Of a stretch of DNA of 15,756 nt, positions 1-5,279 are shown one piece after another. The translations under genes and the position numbers were made by a program. Position 1 is the first letter of the stretch. Each line of letters starts with the position of its first letter. Source of the stretch: Pyrodictium delaneyi. Its GTDB lineage: Archaea > Thermoproteota > Thermoprotei_A > Sulfolobales > Pyrodictiaceae. The stretch spans positions 1 to 15,756 of the forward strand of contig DQVR01000066.1 in NCBI GenBank assembly GCA_015661645.1. The letters are read 5' to 3'. The notes below the pieces were generated by a model. It saw nothing but the letters and a program-made list of their open reading frames with translations. It was not told the DNA's origin and did no database searches.

Positions 1-3
1 CAT

Positions 4-80
4 TGGTAGCGGGGGGTGGATTTGAACCACCGACCTCGGGGTTATGAGCCCCGCGGGCTACCAGGCTACCCTACCCCGCT
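4..80 (-). tRNA. initiator tRNA-Met (CAT)
   Basis: Read on the minus strand this is a complete 77-nt cloverleaf with an encoded CCA and no intron. The acceptor stem is AGCGGGG against CCCCGCT, so it begins with the A1-U72 pair of archaeal initiators. The anticodon arm GGGGCTCATAACCCC has the run of G-C pairs typical of initiator tRNA, and the T-loop reads TTCAAAT. It starts translation as Met-tRNA delivered by aIF2. The A1-U72 pair and the three stacked G-C pairs separate it from elongator tRNA-Met. Confidence 0.96.
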
Positions 81-114
81 ATGTTACCCCGCCATCCACC
101 ATGTAGCACGGTTT

Positions 115-138
115 ATTCTATACCTACCCCTTATAAGT
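115..138 (-). promoter_or_regulatory. candidate promoter of the initiator tRNA
   Basis: Two TATA-like stretches lie upstream of the tRNA on the minus strand: GTATAGAATA near 115-124 and CTTATAAG near 131-138. The nearer one would place the start about 13 nt before the tRNA 5' end, like the leader inferred for tRNA-Thr in this window. Which one is used cannot be told from sequence. Confidence 0.35.
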
Positions 139-208
139 GTTTTGCGGAGATTTGTTAGAGGCTTGAAACTGATACCGTATGCAGCATGGGGGATGACTGG
201 CCTCCCCG

Positions 209-217
209 CATTATAGC
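209..217 (+). promoter_or_regulatory. candidate TATA box of the alkyltransferase gene
   Basis: CATTATAGC sits 32-40 nt before the GTG start at 249. A start about 25 nt downstream of its centre would leave a leader of roughly 10 nt. Confidence 0.3.
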
Positions 218-248
218 CGATGAGCCCTAGCGGACAGGTGAGGATAGG

Positions 249-608
249 GTGAGCTGGAAGGACCCGTCCTCACGCAGAGATCTCGTATACTTACTTCTCA
301 GTATGGTTCCAATAGGCTATACTATAACTTATGGTACACTAGCCGAACTCACAGGCACTTCGCCCCGAGCCATAGGTGTGTACATGAGAACAAACAGTGA
401 GCCCATAGTTATCCCCTGCCACCGTGTAGTTGCTACTAAGGGGCTGGGAGGCTTTAGTAGGGGACTGGAATTCAAGGCTAAGCTTCTTAGGATAGAAGAC
501 GCGCTAGACAATACCGGCCGCCCCAAAAGGCTGATACGAAACGTCGACGAGTTCTGGGATGTACTCGAGGCACAAGGACTTCCACTCCAAGCAGAGATAG
601 ACCCCTAA
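249..608 (+). CDS. ogt: methylated-DNA--protein-cysteine methyltransferase, DNA-binding domain only
   Basis: Suicide repair protein that moves the alkyl group of O6-alkylguanine in DNA to its own cysteine. The 119-residue product carries the hallmark PIVIPCHRVV, with acceptor Cys57 and neighbouring His58. Relative to human MGMT, Arg40 matches the base-flipping Arg128, Asn49 the hinge Asn137, and Tyr28 probably Tyr114 after a two-residue deletion. Glu83 is a candidate for the triad Glu. The RNase H-like N-terminal domain found in many homologues is absent; the protein begins directly at the conserved catalytic domain. About 35 residues follow the domain and match nothing I know. The GTG start at 249 is supported by the ribosome binding site GGTGAGG at 237-243. 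The family call is firm; activity is inferred from the intact residues. Confidence 0.93.
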   Translation: MSWKDPSSRRDLVYLLLSMVPIGYTITYGTLAELTGTSPRAIGVYMRTNSEPIVIPCHRVVATKGLGGFSRGLEFKAKLLRIEDALDNTGRPKRLIRNVDEFWDVLEAQGLPLQAEIDP

Positions 609-636
609 GCTGCATCATTAACCGGGCTCGCACATC

Positions 637-666
637 TCAGACCACAGGGAATTCATCACACATCAA
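637..666 (-). ncRNA. half of a possible C/D box sRNA
   Basis: On the minus strand a perfect box C, GTGATGA (653-659), is followed after exactly 12 nt (641-652) by a perfect box CTGA (637-640), the spacing of an archaeal guide RNA half. A TTGA at 663-666, three bases before the C-type box, could be a D' box. I cannot find a good second half: the best upstream C candidate, TAGCTGA at 677-683, matches only 4 of 7 bases. Treat as a candidate only. Confidence 0.3.
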
Positions 667-682
667 GCTTCCACGATCAGCT

Positions 683-789
683 AGGTGTTGGCTCAGCATA
701 GTGATGACGACCTTTGGGCTTGACCCTTTCGGGCTTATGGCGCCGGGAATTTGGGGATGAAGAGTAGGCGGAGCACTGAGCCAACATTT
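683..789 (+). ncRNA. possible structured RNA with C/D-like boxes
   Basis: A perfect 10-bp inverted repeat, GTTGGCTCAG (687-696) and CTGAGCCAAC (776-785), extends outward by four more pairs including two G-T pairs (683-686 with 786-789). The enclosed 79 nt contain GTGATGA (701-707), TTGA 12 nt later (720-723), GGGATGA (754-760) and CTGA (776-779), the order of boxes C, D', C', D. The D'-C' spacer (30 nt) and the C'-D spacing (15 nt) are too long for a standard C/D sRNA, so it may be an atypical guide RNA or another structured RNA. No RNase P or SRP signature was recognised. The gap 609-981 holds no convincing protein gene; this and the half C/D candidate are what I see in it. Confidence 0.35.
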
Positions 790-934
790 TCATCGGATAA
801 CGGTTCGGCCCTGGCCACCTCCCTCATCCGTGACTCGGCTAAAGGGTGTGCACCACATCCCCCTAGGAGGCATTAGCATAACTGCATATTAGCTTTAACT
901 CGACTGGCCTGAAATACATGGCCTTGTAGCTAAC

Positions 935-944
935 CGTAATTTAG
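935..944 (+). promoter_or_regulatory. candidate TATA box of taw1
   Basis: CGTAATTTAG is centred about 43 nt before the GTG start. Initiation about 25 nt downstream would give a leader of about 17 nt that still contains the GGGGG at 972-976. Confidence 0.35.
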
Positions 945-981
945 GAGCCCTTTAGTAGAAGTAGAGTTAACGGGGGTTGAA

Positions 982-2133
982 GTGGCGCAGTTGGACTTTA
1001 GACCTAGAACGGTACGTAATAAGAGGTGGAAATACCGCATCAGCGACTTTCCAGAACCCTACCGTAGCCTCTATCGTATCCTAGAGCGCCAGGGCTACAT
1101 TATAGTAGGGAGGCACAGTGTTGTAAAGAAGTGCCATTGGACACACGCAGCACTAGTCGAGAACAGGTTCTGCTACAAGTGCAAGTTCTATGGTATAGAG
1201 AGCCACCGTGATATACAGATGAGCCCCGCCGCGCTCTGGTGCTGGAATGCATGCCTACATTGCTGGAGGCTACGCCCAACAGATACCATTCGCTGGGACG
1301 ACACAAAGCTGCCATGGGTGGACGACCCCGAATTGATAGCGGAAGGGAGCATAGAAGCTCATAGAGAGTCGCTCATGGGCTACTGGGGGCACCCTAAAGC
1401 AGATGAAGAGATGAAGCGCCTACTAGAAGAGGCCATGAATCCAGTACATGTAGCCATAAGTCTCACTGGCGAACCAACACTATATCCTCGGCTTGGTGAA
1501 CTTATACAAGAGTATCACAAGCGGGGCCTAACAACATTCCTGGTAACCCGCGGAGTACGTCCAGACGTTCTAGCTAACCTAGAGGAGGAACCAACACAGC
1601 TCTACATTAGTCTAGAAGCATGGGACAAGAAAAGCTACAATGAGTTTGACAAGCCTCTCGTGCCAAGGGCATGGGAGCTTACACTAGAGACACTAGAGAT
1701 GCTGCCGAGCTTCTCGAGCATGACCGTGATAAGGTTTACTCTAGTAAGGAGCTTCAACATGCATGAGACTGCGCTCAAAGCATGGGCTAAGCTTGTAGAA
1801 ATTGCACAACCAACGTACATAGAGTTCAAGTCATATATGCACGTTGGTGCTGCACGCCACCGACTATCAAGCAAAGACATGCTGCGTCACATAGAGGTAC
1901 TCGCATTCGCTAAGAAGTTTGCAGATATGACAGGGTACGAGATACTCTCACAGCAAGTAGAGAGTAGGGTAGTGCTCCTATCACGGATAGATAAGCCTGT
2001 TAGGGTAGGAAAAGGCTGCAAAGATGAGATAGACAGAGAACGGGGCAAACTTGAAGAAATGCTTGACATGCTGAAGACAGACTCTAGCCTAGATGAAGTA
2101 GAGTACAAGATGGTTCTGGAACAGAAAATTTAA
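982..2133 (+). CDS. taw1: S-adenosyl-L-methionine-dependent tRNA 4-demethylwyosine synthase (Taw1/TYW1)
   Basis: Radical SAM enzyme that condenses pyruvate carbons with N1-methylguanosine at position 37 of tRNA-Phe to form the tricyclic core of wyosine. The radical SAM motif is C87-x3-C91-x2-C94 in LWCWNACLHCWR. The family signatures RHSVVKKCHWT, CYKCKFYGIESHR and SLTGEPTLYP (160-169) are present. In the Methanocaldococcus enzyme an auxiliary [4Fe-4S] cluster is held by Cys26, Cys39 and Cys52. By spacing to the SAM motif, Cys51 and Cys64 match the first two, but the third position is Asp77; an extra Cys67 lies three residues after Cys64. Length (383 aa) is somewhat above the roughly 310-350 usual for archaeal forms, with extra residues at both ends. 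The GTG start at 982 follows GGGGG at 972-976. It converges with the next gene. Confidence 0.93.
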   Translation: MAQLDFRPRTVRNKRWKYRISDFPEPYRSLYRILERQGYIIVGRHSVVKKCHWTHAALVENRFCYKCKFYGIESHRDIQMSPAALWCWNACLHCWRLRPTDTIRWDDTKLPWVDDPELIAEGSIEAHRESLMGYWGHPKADEEMKRLLEEAMNPVHVAISLTGEPTLYPRLGELIQEYHKRGLTTFLVTRGVRPDVLANLEEEPTQLYISLEAWDKKSYNEFDKPLVPRAWELTLETLEMLPSFSSMTVIRFTLVRSFNMHETALKAWAKLVEIAQPTYIEFKSYMHVGAARHRLSSKDMLRHIEVLAFAKKFADMTGYEILSQQVESRVVLLSRIDKPVRVGKGCKDEIDRERGKLEEMLDMLKTDSSLDEVEYKMVLEQKI

Positions 2134-2151
2134 ATTAAGACCCTTAACCCC

Positions 2152-2895
2152 TTAACCGCTTGCCGACTCCTTCTCCCCTGCATCATGTTGTAAGCCATAA
2201 CGCCGTATATACTCGTAAAGTTTTCGTGCCTTGCGTGTATAGAGCCGTACCCTGTTACCACGGGGATACTTGATTTCAACATAATTCTTAGCTTCGTTCA
2301 GTTTAACTTCACTACCCTCTGGCAATGGAAACCCTATAACCTGCCCAAAAGACCCCTTTACTACGATGCCTTTCTCGGTCACCCGGAAACCGTGTGGTAC
2401 TAGCGGTGGTTGTCCACGCCCACCCCTAGCCACTATTCTTCTCGACAGCTGGCTTATCGCAAACATGGTTTCGAACACCAGCAGCCAGAACATGAACCCT
2501 GCTATAGTGCTATTCACTCCCAGAGACTCCAGCCGAGCTATTATCTCGTCATGATACATCGACGCACTTTTAAACAAGAGTATGTAGACTGGAAACAACA
2601 TGAGCATTACCAGTATTGTCTTAGCCTGGCCAGCATACTGCTTTACTAACTCCTCGTCCTCCATAGCGAGCTCGAATGCCTTATCCTCCTTAAGCAGTGT
2701 TCGTACCTTCTCTATCTCCTCTCTGGGCACGCTTTTTCCGCCGCTACTACGTGCAGAATACATACCTAGAGCCATTATCACCACAAAATATATTATAAAC
2801 ACGAACATATAGTATCTCGGCGCTATAGCCAGGACAAGCGAGAGTATTGCAAGATAGACCTGCCCGATAATAAGCATCATTCGCTCCGAGAGCAC
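2152..2895 (-). CDS. crenarchaeal membrane protein of unknown function, possibly DUF2208
   Basis: A 247-residue protein with four hydrophobic segments, at about residues 7-25, 28-46, 91-109 and 130-148. Between the second and third is a charged loop (about 50-88, rich in Glu and Lys). After the fourth comes a soluble tail of about 90 residues; its pattern of short strands (RVTEKGIVVKGSFG, then VRLYTRKARKLYEYIRRYGL) recalls a small beta-barrel ending in a helix, as in PH-like domains. That resemblance is my reading, not a proven match. From memory it may be the archaeal family DUF2208, unverified. The GTG start at 2895 has GGTGG seven bases upstream; ATG codons at 2880 and 2877 are alternatives, the former with GGAG just before it. 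No function can be assigned. Confidence 0.75.
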   Translation of the reverse strand: MLSERMMLIIGQVYLAILSLVLAIAPRYYMFVFIIYFVVIMALGMYSARSSGGKSVPREEIEKVRTLLKEDKAFELAMEDEELVKQYAGQAKTILVMLMLFPVYILLFKSASMYHDEIIARLESLGVNSTIAGFMFWLLVFETMFAISQLSRRIVARGGRGQPPLVPHGFRVTEKGIVVKGSFGQVIGFPLPEGSEVKLNEAKNYVEIKYPRGNRVRLYTRKARKLYEYIRRYGLQHDAGEKESASG

Positions 2896-2947
2896 GCTAG
2901 AGCCACCCCTTTCCTTCCATCATTTGTCTGCAGCAGGCACCCGCTCC

Positions 2948-2958
2948 TTCTATACATG
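2948..2958 (-). promoter_or_regulatory. candidate TATA box of the membrane protein gene
   Basis: CATGTATAGAA on the minus strand lies 53-63 nt before the GTG start. Initiation about 25 nt downstream would leave a leader of about 33 nt that includes the GGTGG ribosome binding site. Confidence 0.3.
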
Positions 2959-3030
2959 TTACCGAATTCGAGCCTAAGCGTCAGAGCTACTAGACCCCCT
3001 AATAAGAACATACAGACACCTATGGAGCAC

Positions 3031-3040
3031 CTTATGCTAT
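3031..3040 (+). promoter_or_regulatory. candidate TATA box of the C/D sRNA pair
   Basis: CTTATGCTAT is centred about 30 nt before box C of the first sRNA, which would put transcription start at about 3060-3062, just ahead of the RNA. Confidence 0.35.
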
Positions 3041-3061
3041 GTGCCTGCGGCAGGGAAACCA

Positions 3062-3119
3062 GAACGTGATGAATGTGGCCGGACTGAGCCCCATTGAGGA
3101 TAAACCCGGAGCTGAATAA
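3062..3119 (+). ncRNA. C/D box sRNA 1 (2'-O-methylation guide)
   Basis: All four boxes are present in canonical order and spacing: C GTGATGA (3066-3072), an 11-nt guide (3073-3083), D' CTGA (3084-3087), a 6-nt spacer, C' TTGAGGA (3094-3100), an 11-nt guide (3101-3111), D CTGA (3112-3115). Such RNAs assemble with L7Ae, Nop5 and fibrillarin and direct 2'-O-methylation of the target base paired to the fifth nucleotide upstream of D or D'. By that rule the D' guide would modify the second G of TCCGGCCACAT, and the D guide the first G of CTCCGGGTTTA, in RNA. I could not identify the targets. Ends are approximate. An antisense reading frame across this stretch has no protein-like features. Confidence 0.8.
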
Positions 3120-3144
3120 TCCAGTAAAAAGTTTGGCCACTAGC

Positions 3145-3202
3145 TAGGTGATGTAGGCGTCCTATGCGGAGGGGCTATGAGGACAAGGCTGAGCGCTGAA
3201 TA
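3145..3202 (+). ncRNA. C/D box sRNA 2 (probable guide)
   Basis: A second set of boxes follows 32 nt after box D of the first sRNA: C GTGATGT (3148-3154, one mismatch), a 12-nt guide (3155-3166), a degenerate D' CGGA (3167-3170), a 6-nt spacer, C' ATGAGGA (3177-3183), a 12-nt guide (3184-3195), D CTGA (3196-3199). The spacing is right but two boxes are imperfect, so support is weaker than for its neighbour. Expected targets are CATAGGACGCCT (D' guide, methylation on the first G) and CGCTCAGCCTTG (D guide, on the third C), as RNA. The two RNAs may share a transcript, since no well-placed TATA box separates them. Confidence 0.6.
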
Positions 3203-3273
3203 AGCATAGTACAGCCCAGCTACAGAGCCACACCAACCTTAGCGGCCTCGGCCGTGGACGGGCTATAGCATCC

Positions 3274-3300
3274 CCTCCCGCCTAGCTTGAAGGCGGGAGG
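3274..3300. repeat. perfect 10-bp inverted repeat (hairpin)
   Basis: CCTCCCGCCT (3274-3283) and AGGCGGGAGG (3291-3300) pair perfectly around the 7-nt loop AGCTTGA. It lies between the sRNAs and the tRNA-Thr promoter. Archaeal transcription stops at T-runs, not hairpins, and no T-run follows, so a terminator is unlikely. The form recalls hairpins at IS200/IS605 ends or dispersed archaeal palindromes, but no transposase remnant is nearby. Confidence 0.7.
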
Positions 3301-3357
3301 ATCTACTAGGCCTGCGTGCCGCGTCATCGGCCAAGAAGCAATGTACTACACGATAAC

Positions 3358-3367
3358 CCTATAAAGC
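3358..3367 (+). promoter_or_regulatory. TATA box of tRNA-Thr
   Basis: CCTATAAAGC is a near-consensus archaeal TATA box. It predicts initiation about 13 nt before the tRNA 5' end. Confidence 0.6.
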
Positions 3368-3400
3368 CGTCTGCTACAAACCCTAGCCTAATACGTGGGA

Positions 3401-3520
3401 GCCGCCGTAGCTCAGCGGTAGAGCACCGGCCTCGTAAGCCCGCTGGCGTCCAGCCGCGGGGCATACCGCGGGTTCCGAGGGAGCCGGGGGTCCCGGGTTC
3501 GAATCCCGGCGGCGGCTCCA
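3401..3520 (+). tRNA. tRNA-Thr (CGT) with intron
   Basis: The mature tRNA (75 nt with encoded CCA) is formed by 3401-3436 joined to 3482-3520. Acceptor stem GCCGCCG/CGGCGGC, D stem GCTC/GAGC, anticodon stem CCGGC/GCCGG and T stem CCGGG/CCCGG all pair perfectly; the T-loop is TTCGAAT. The anticodon CGT (3433-3435) reads ACG threonine codons, and discriminator T73 fits archaeal tRNA-Thr. The gene is interrupted between positions 37 and 38 by a 45-nt intron. Confidence 0.95.
3437..3481 (+). other. tRNA-Thr intron with bulge-helix-bulge splice sites
   Basis: The exon bases CTCG (3431-3434) pair with intron bases CGAG (3476-3479) to give the 4-bp central helix. They are flanked by the 3-nt bulges TA^A (3435-3437) and GG^A (3480-3482); cutting after the second base of each gives exactly these ends. 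Inside the intron CCCGC (3439-3443) pairs with GCGGG (3468-3472). This is the canonical substrate of the archaeal splicing endonuclease. Confidence 0.9.
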
Positions 3521-3843
3521 TCTGCGGGCCTCACAAGCCCCGCTAGAACACCTCCCAGCATTTTCTCCTATGCGACTTCCTCATGCCCTTGTCTATAGCC
3601 TAAATATGCCTTGTTTTACCATGCCCTATCTAGCTGAGTCTAGCTAACGCCTTATAGCTATTCTCTAATGCTAGCCCATTAAGCCGTAGCAGGGTTCTAG
3701 GCTATACCTACCGGGGGCTCTGCTACCCCAGGGGTTTGGCCTCATGCTCCCTACGTCGGGTGGCATGACTCTCGTCATTGCCCCGAAAGCTACTGCATAT
3801 GCTGATACTAGTTGATTATCCTTACTCCGGCACTGTAGCTACT
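3521..3843. other. intergenic stretch without a recognised gene
   Basis: No convincing protein gene or C/D box RNA lies between tRNA-Thr and gcvPA. The only local structure seen is a short imperfect hairpin at 3762-3782, GGCATGAC against GTCATTGCC with one bulged T. A short T-rich run near 3562-3565 could end tRNA-Thr transcription. Confidence 0.5.
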
Positions 3844-3862
3844 CCCAGTCTAATTAACTGGG
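3844..3862 (+). promoter_or_regulatory. inverted repeat around a possible gcvPA TATA box
   Basis: CCCAGT (3844-3849) and ACTGGG (3857-3862) form a perfect 6-bp inverted repeat around the A/T-rich CTAATTA. Used as a TATA box, that core would start transcription near 3880, leaving a short leader that keeps the GGTG at 3886-3889. A protein bound to the repeat would block TBP, so this may be an operator; the binding protein is unknown. Confidence 0.35.
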
Positions 3863-3899
3863 GCAAAATAGCCTCTGGAGCCGGGGGTGCTATAGTATT

Positions 3900-5279
3900 T
3901 TGAGGCTACCATGGGCCCCAGCGGCTAATGAGAAGGATCGCAGAGAGATGCTTAGACGTATAGGAGTTGACGACGCTATGGAGCTCTACAAGGATATTCC
4001 CCGCGAAATAGTACTCGAAAAACCACCAGGCATTGGCTTCGGGCGCCAGCTCTCCGAATGGGAGCTTAGAAGGATTGTAGACTCGATGCTCCGTAAGAAC
4101 AAGGTCTATACCGACCCACCGCCCTTCCTTGGAGGAAGTGTCTGCTTCCATACAATCCCGGCTGTCGTGGACGCTATAGTCTCTCGAAGCGAGTTCTACA
4201 CAGCATACACACCGTACCAGCCCGAGATAAACCAGGGCCTCCTCCAAGCATTCTTCGAGTACCAGAGCCTTATAGCCGACCTTCTTGAGATGGATGTGGT
4301 AAACGTGTCCATGTATGATTGGAGCACTGCTGCAGCAGAGGCCATACTGGCAGCCATGCGCGTGACAAGGAGAAGGAAGGTGGTAGTGGCAGGGAACATA
4401 CACCCAGAGCGAATGGATGTAGTAAAGACATGGCTTCTAGGTAAGAATGCCAGTATACAAATCGTGGATTTCTGCCGTGAGACAGGTAGAGTAGACCTAG
4501 AACAGCTGGGTAACATAGTAGATAACAATACTGCTGCAGTATATGTCGAAGTTCCAAACTTCTTCGGGGTCATCGAAGACAGTGTTGACGCTATAGCCGA
4601 GGCAGCACATAAGAGAAAGGCCTTATTCATAGTGGGTGTTGAGCCTCTGAGCCTCGGTATAGTACGCCCACCGGGAAGCTATGGAGCCGACATAGTTGTT
4701 GGCGATGCCCAGCCGCTAGGACTGGGTCTAAACTACGGGGGCCCGTACCTAGGGATATTCGCTATGCGGTGGGATAGGAAGCTAGTAAGACAGATGCCTG
4801 GCCGTCTGATAGGACTGACTAAGACTATTGATGGCAAAGAGTACGGCTTCACGATGATTCTACAGACCCGTGAACAACACATCCGCCGCGAGAAGGCGAC
4901 ATCAAACATAACAAGCAACGAGGCACTAATGGCAGTAGCTGCTGCAGCGTACATTGTCCTTCTCGGAGGCGGCGGGCTACGCGAGCTGGCTCGGAGTATT
5001 TGGTTACGCAGCCACTATGCCGCTAAGAGGCTCGCCGAGCTCGAGGGGGTAGAGTCGCCGTTGTTTAACGGGGAGTTCTTCAAGGAGTTCGTCGCGAGGT
5101 TTCCGAAACCTTACCATACTATACACAAGATGCTCCTTGAGAAGGGAGTGCTCGGTGGCCTCCCGTTAGCAGATAAGCCCCCACTAATGGACTACTACTC
5201 TGCGCTTTTCTGCGTCACAGAGGCCCACAGCATGAAGGACATAGATAAGCTTGTAGAAGCTATAGGTGAGGCTCTATGA
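3900..5279 (+). CDS. gcvPA: glycine dehydrogenase (decarboxylating) subunit 1
   Basis: Alpha-type subunit of the two-part P protein of the glycine cleavage system, which decarboxylates glycine and passes the aminomethyl group to the lipoyl arm of H protein. The 459 residues match the usual size of about 450. Family motifs are YTPYQPEINQG (103-113), GDAQPLGLGLNYGGPYLG (268-285) and TREQHIRREKATSNI (323-337). This half lacks the PLP-binding lysine, which is on subunit 2. The TTG start at 3900 gives the conserved N-terminus MRLPW and is preceded by GGGGGTG (3883-3889); no ATG occurs near the expected start. The stop overlaps the start of gcvPB in ATGA, so translation is probably coupled. No gcvT, gcvH or lipoate genes are in the window. 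Confidence 0.96.
   Translation: MRLPWAPAANEKDRREMLRRIGVDDAMELYKDIPREIVLEKPPGIGFGRQLSEWELRRIVDSMLRKNKVYTDPPPFLGGSVCFHTIPAVVDAIVSRSEFYTAYTPYQPEINQGLLQAFFEYQSLIADLLEMDVVNVSMYDWSTAAAEAILAAMRVTRRRKVVVAGNIHPERMDVVKTWLLGKNASIQIVDFCRETGRVDLEQLGNIVDNNTAAVYVEVPNFFGVIEDSVDAIAEAAHKRKALFIVGVEPLSLGIVRPPGSYGADIVVGDAQPLGLGLNYGGPYLGIFAMRWDRKLVRQMPGRLIGLTKTIDGKEYGFTMILQTREQHIRREKATSNITSNEALMAVAAAAYIVLLGGGGLRELARSIWLRSHYAAKRLAELEGVESPLFNGEFFKEFVARFPKPYHTIHKMLLEKGVLGGLPLADKPPLMDYYSALFCVTEAHSMKDIDKLVEAIGEAL

Noticed and set aside
16..216. Open reading frame of 66 codons at the left edge
   Set aside because: It runs antisense through the initiator tRNA and its promoter and shows no protein-like features.
188..236. 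GGGATGA and CCGATGA boxes upstream of the alkyltransferase gene, as a possible C/D sRNA
   Set aside because: No CTGA box at guide distance from either, so the pattern does not hold.
609..981. RNase P RNA or SRP RNA in the gap after the alkyltransferase gene
   Set aside because: The conserved GAGGAAAGTCC of RNase P and the SRP helix 8 loop sequences are absent on both strands.
2877..3140. Minus-strand frame of 87 codons upstream of the membrane protein
   Set aside because: It lies across the first C/D sRNA and the membrane protein promoter, and overlaps that gene's start; composition is not protein-like.
3316..3546. Frames on both strands over the tRNA-Thr gene
   Set aside because: They are by-products of the G/C-rich tRNA and its intron.
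3762..3782. Imperfect hairpin between tRNA-Thr and gcvPA
   Set aside because: Short, with a bulge and no boxes, promoter or T-run that would define an RNA or terminator; left as a note in the gap entry.
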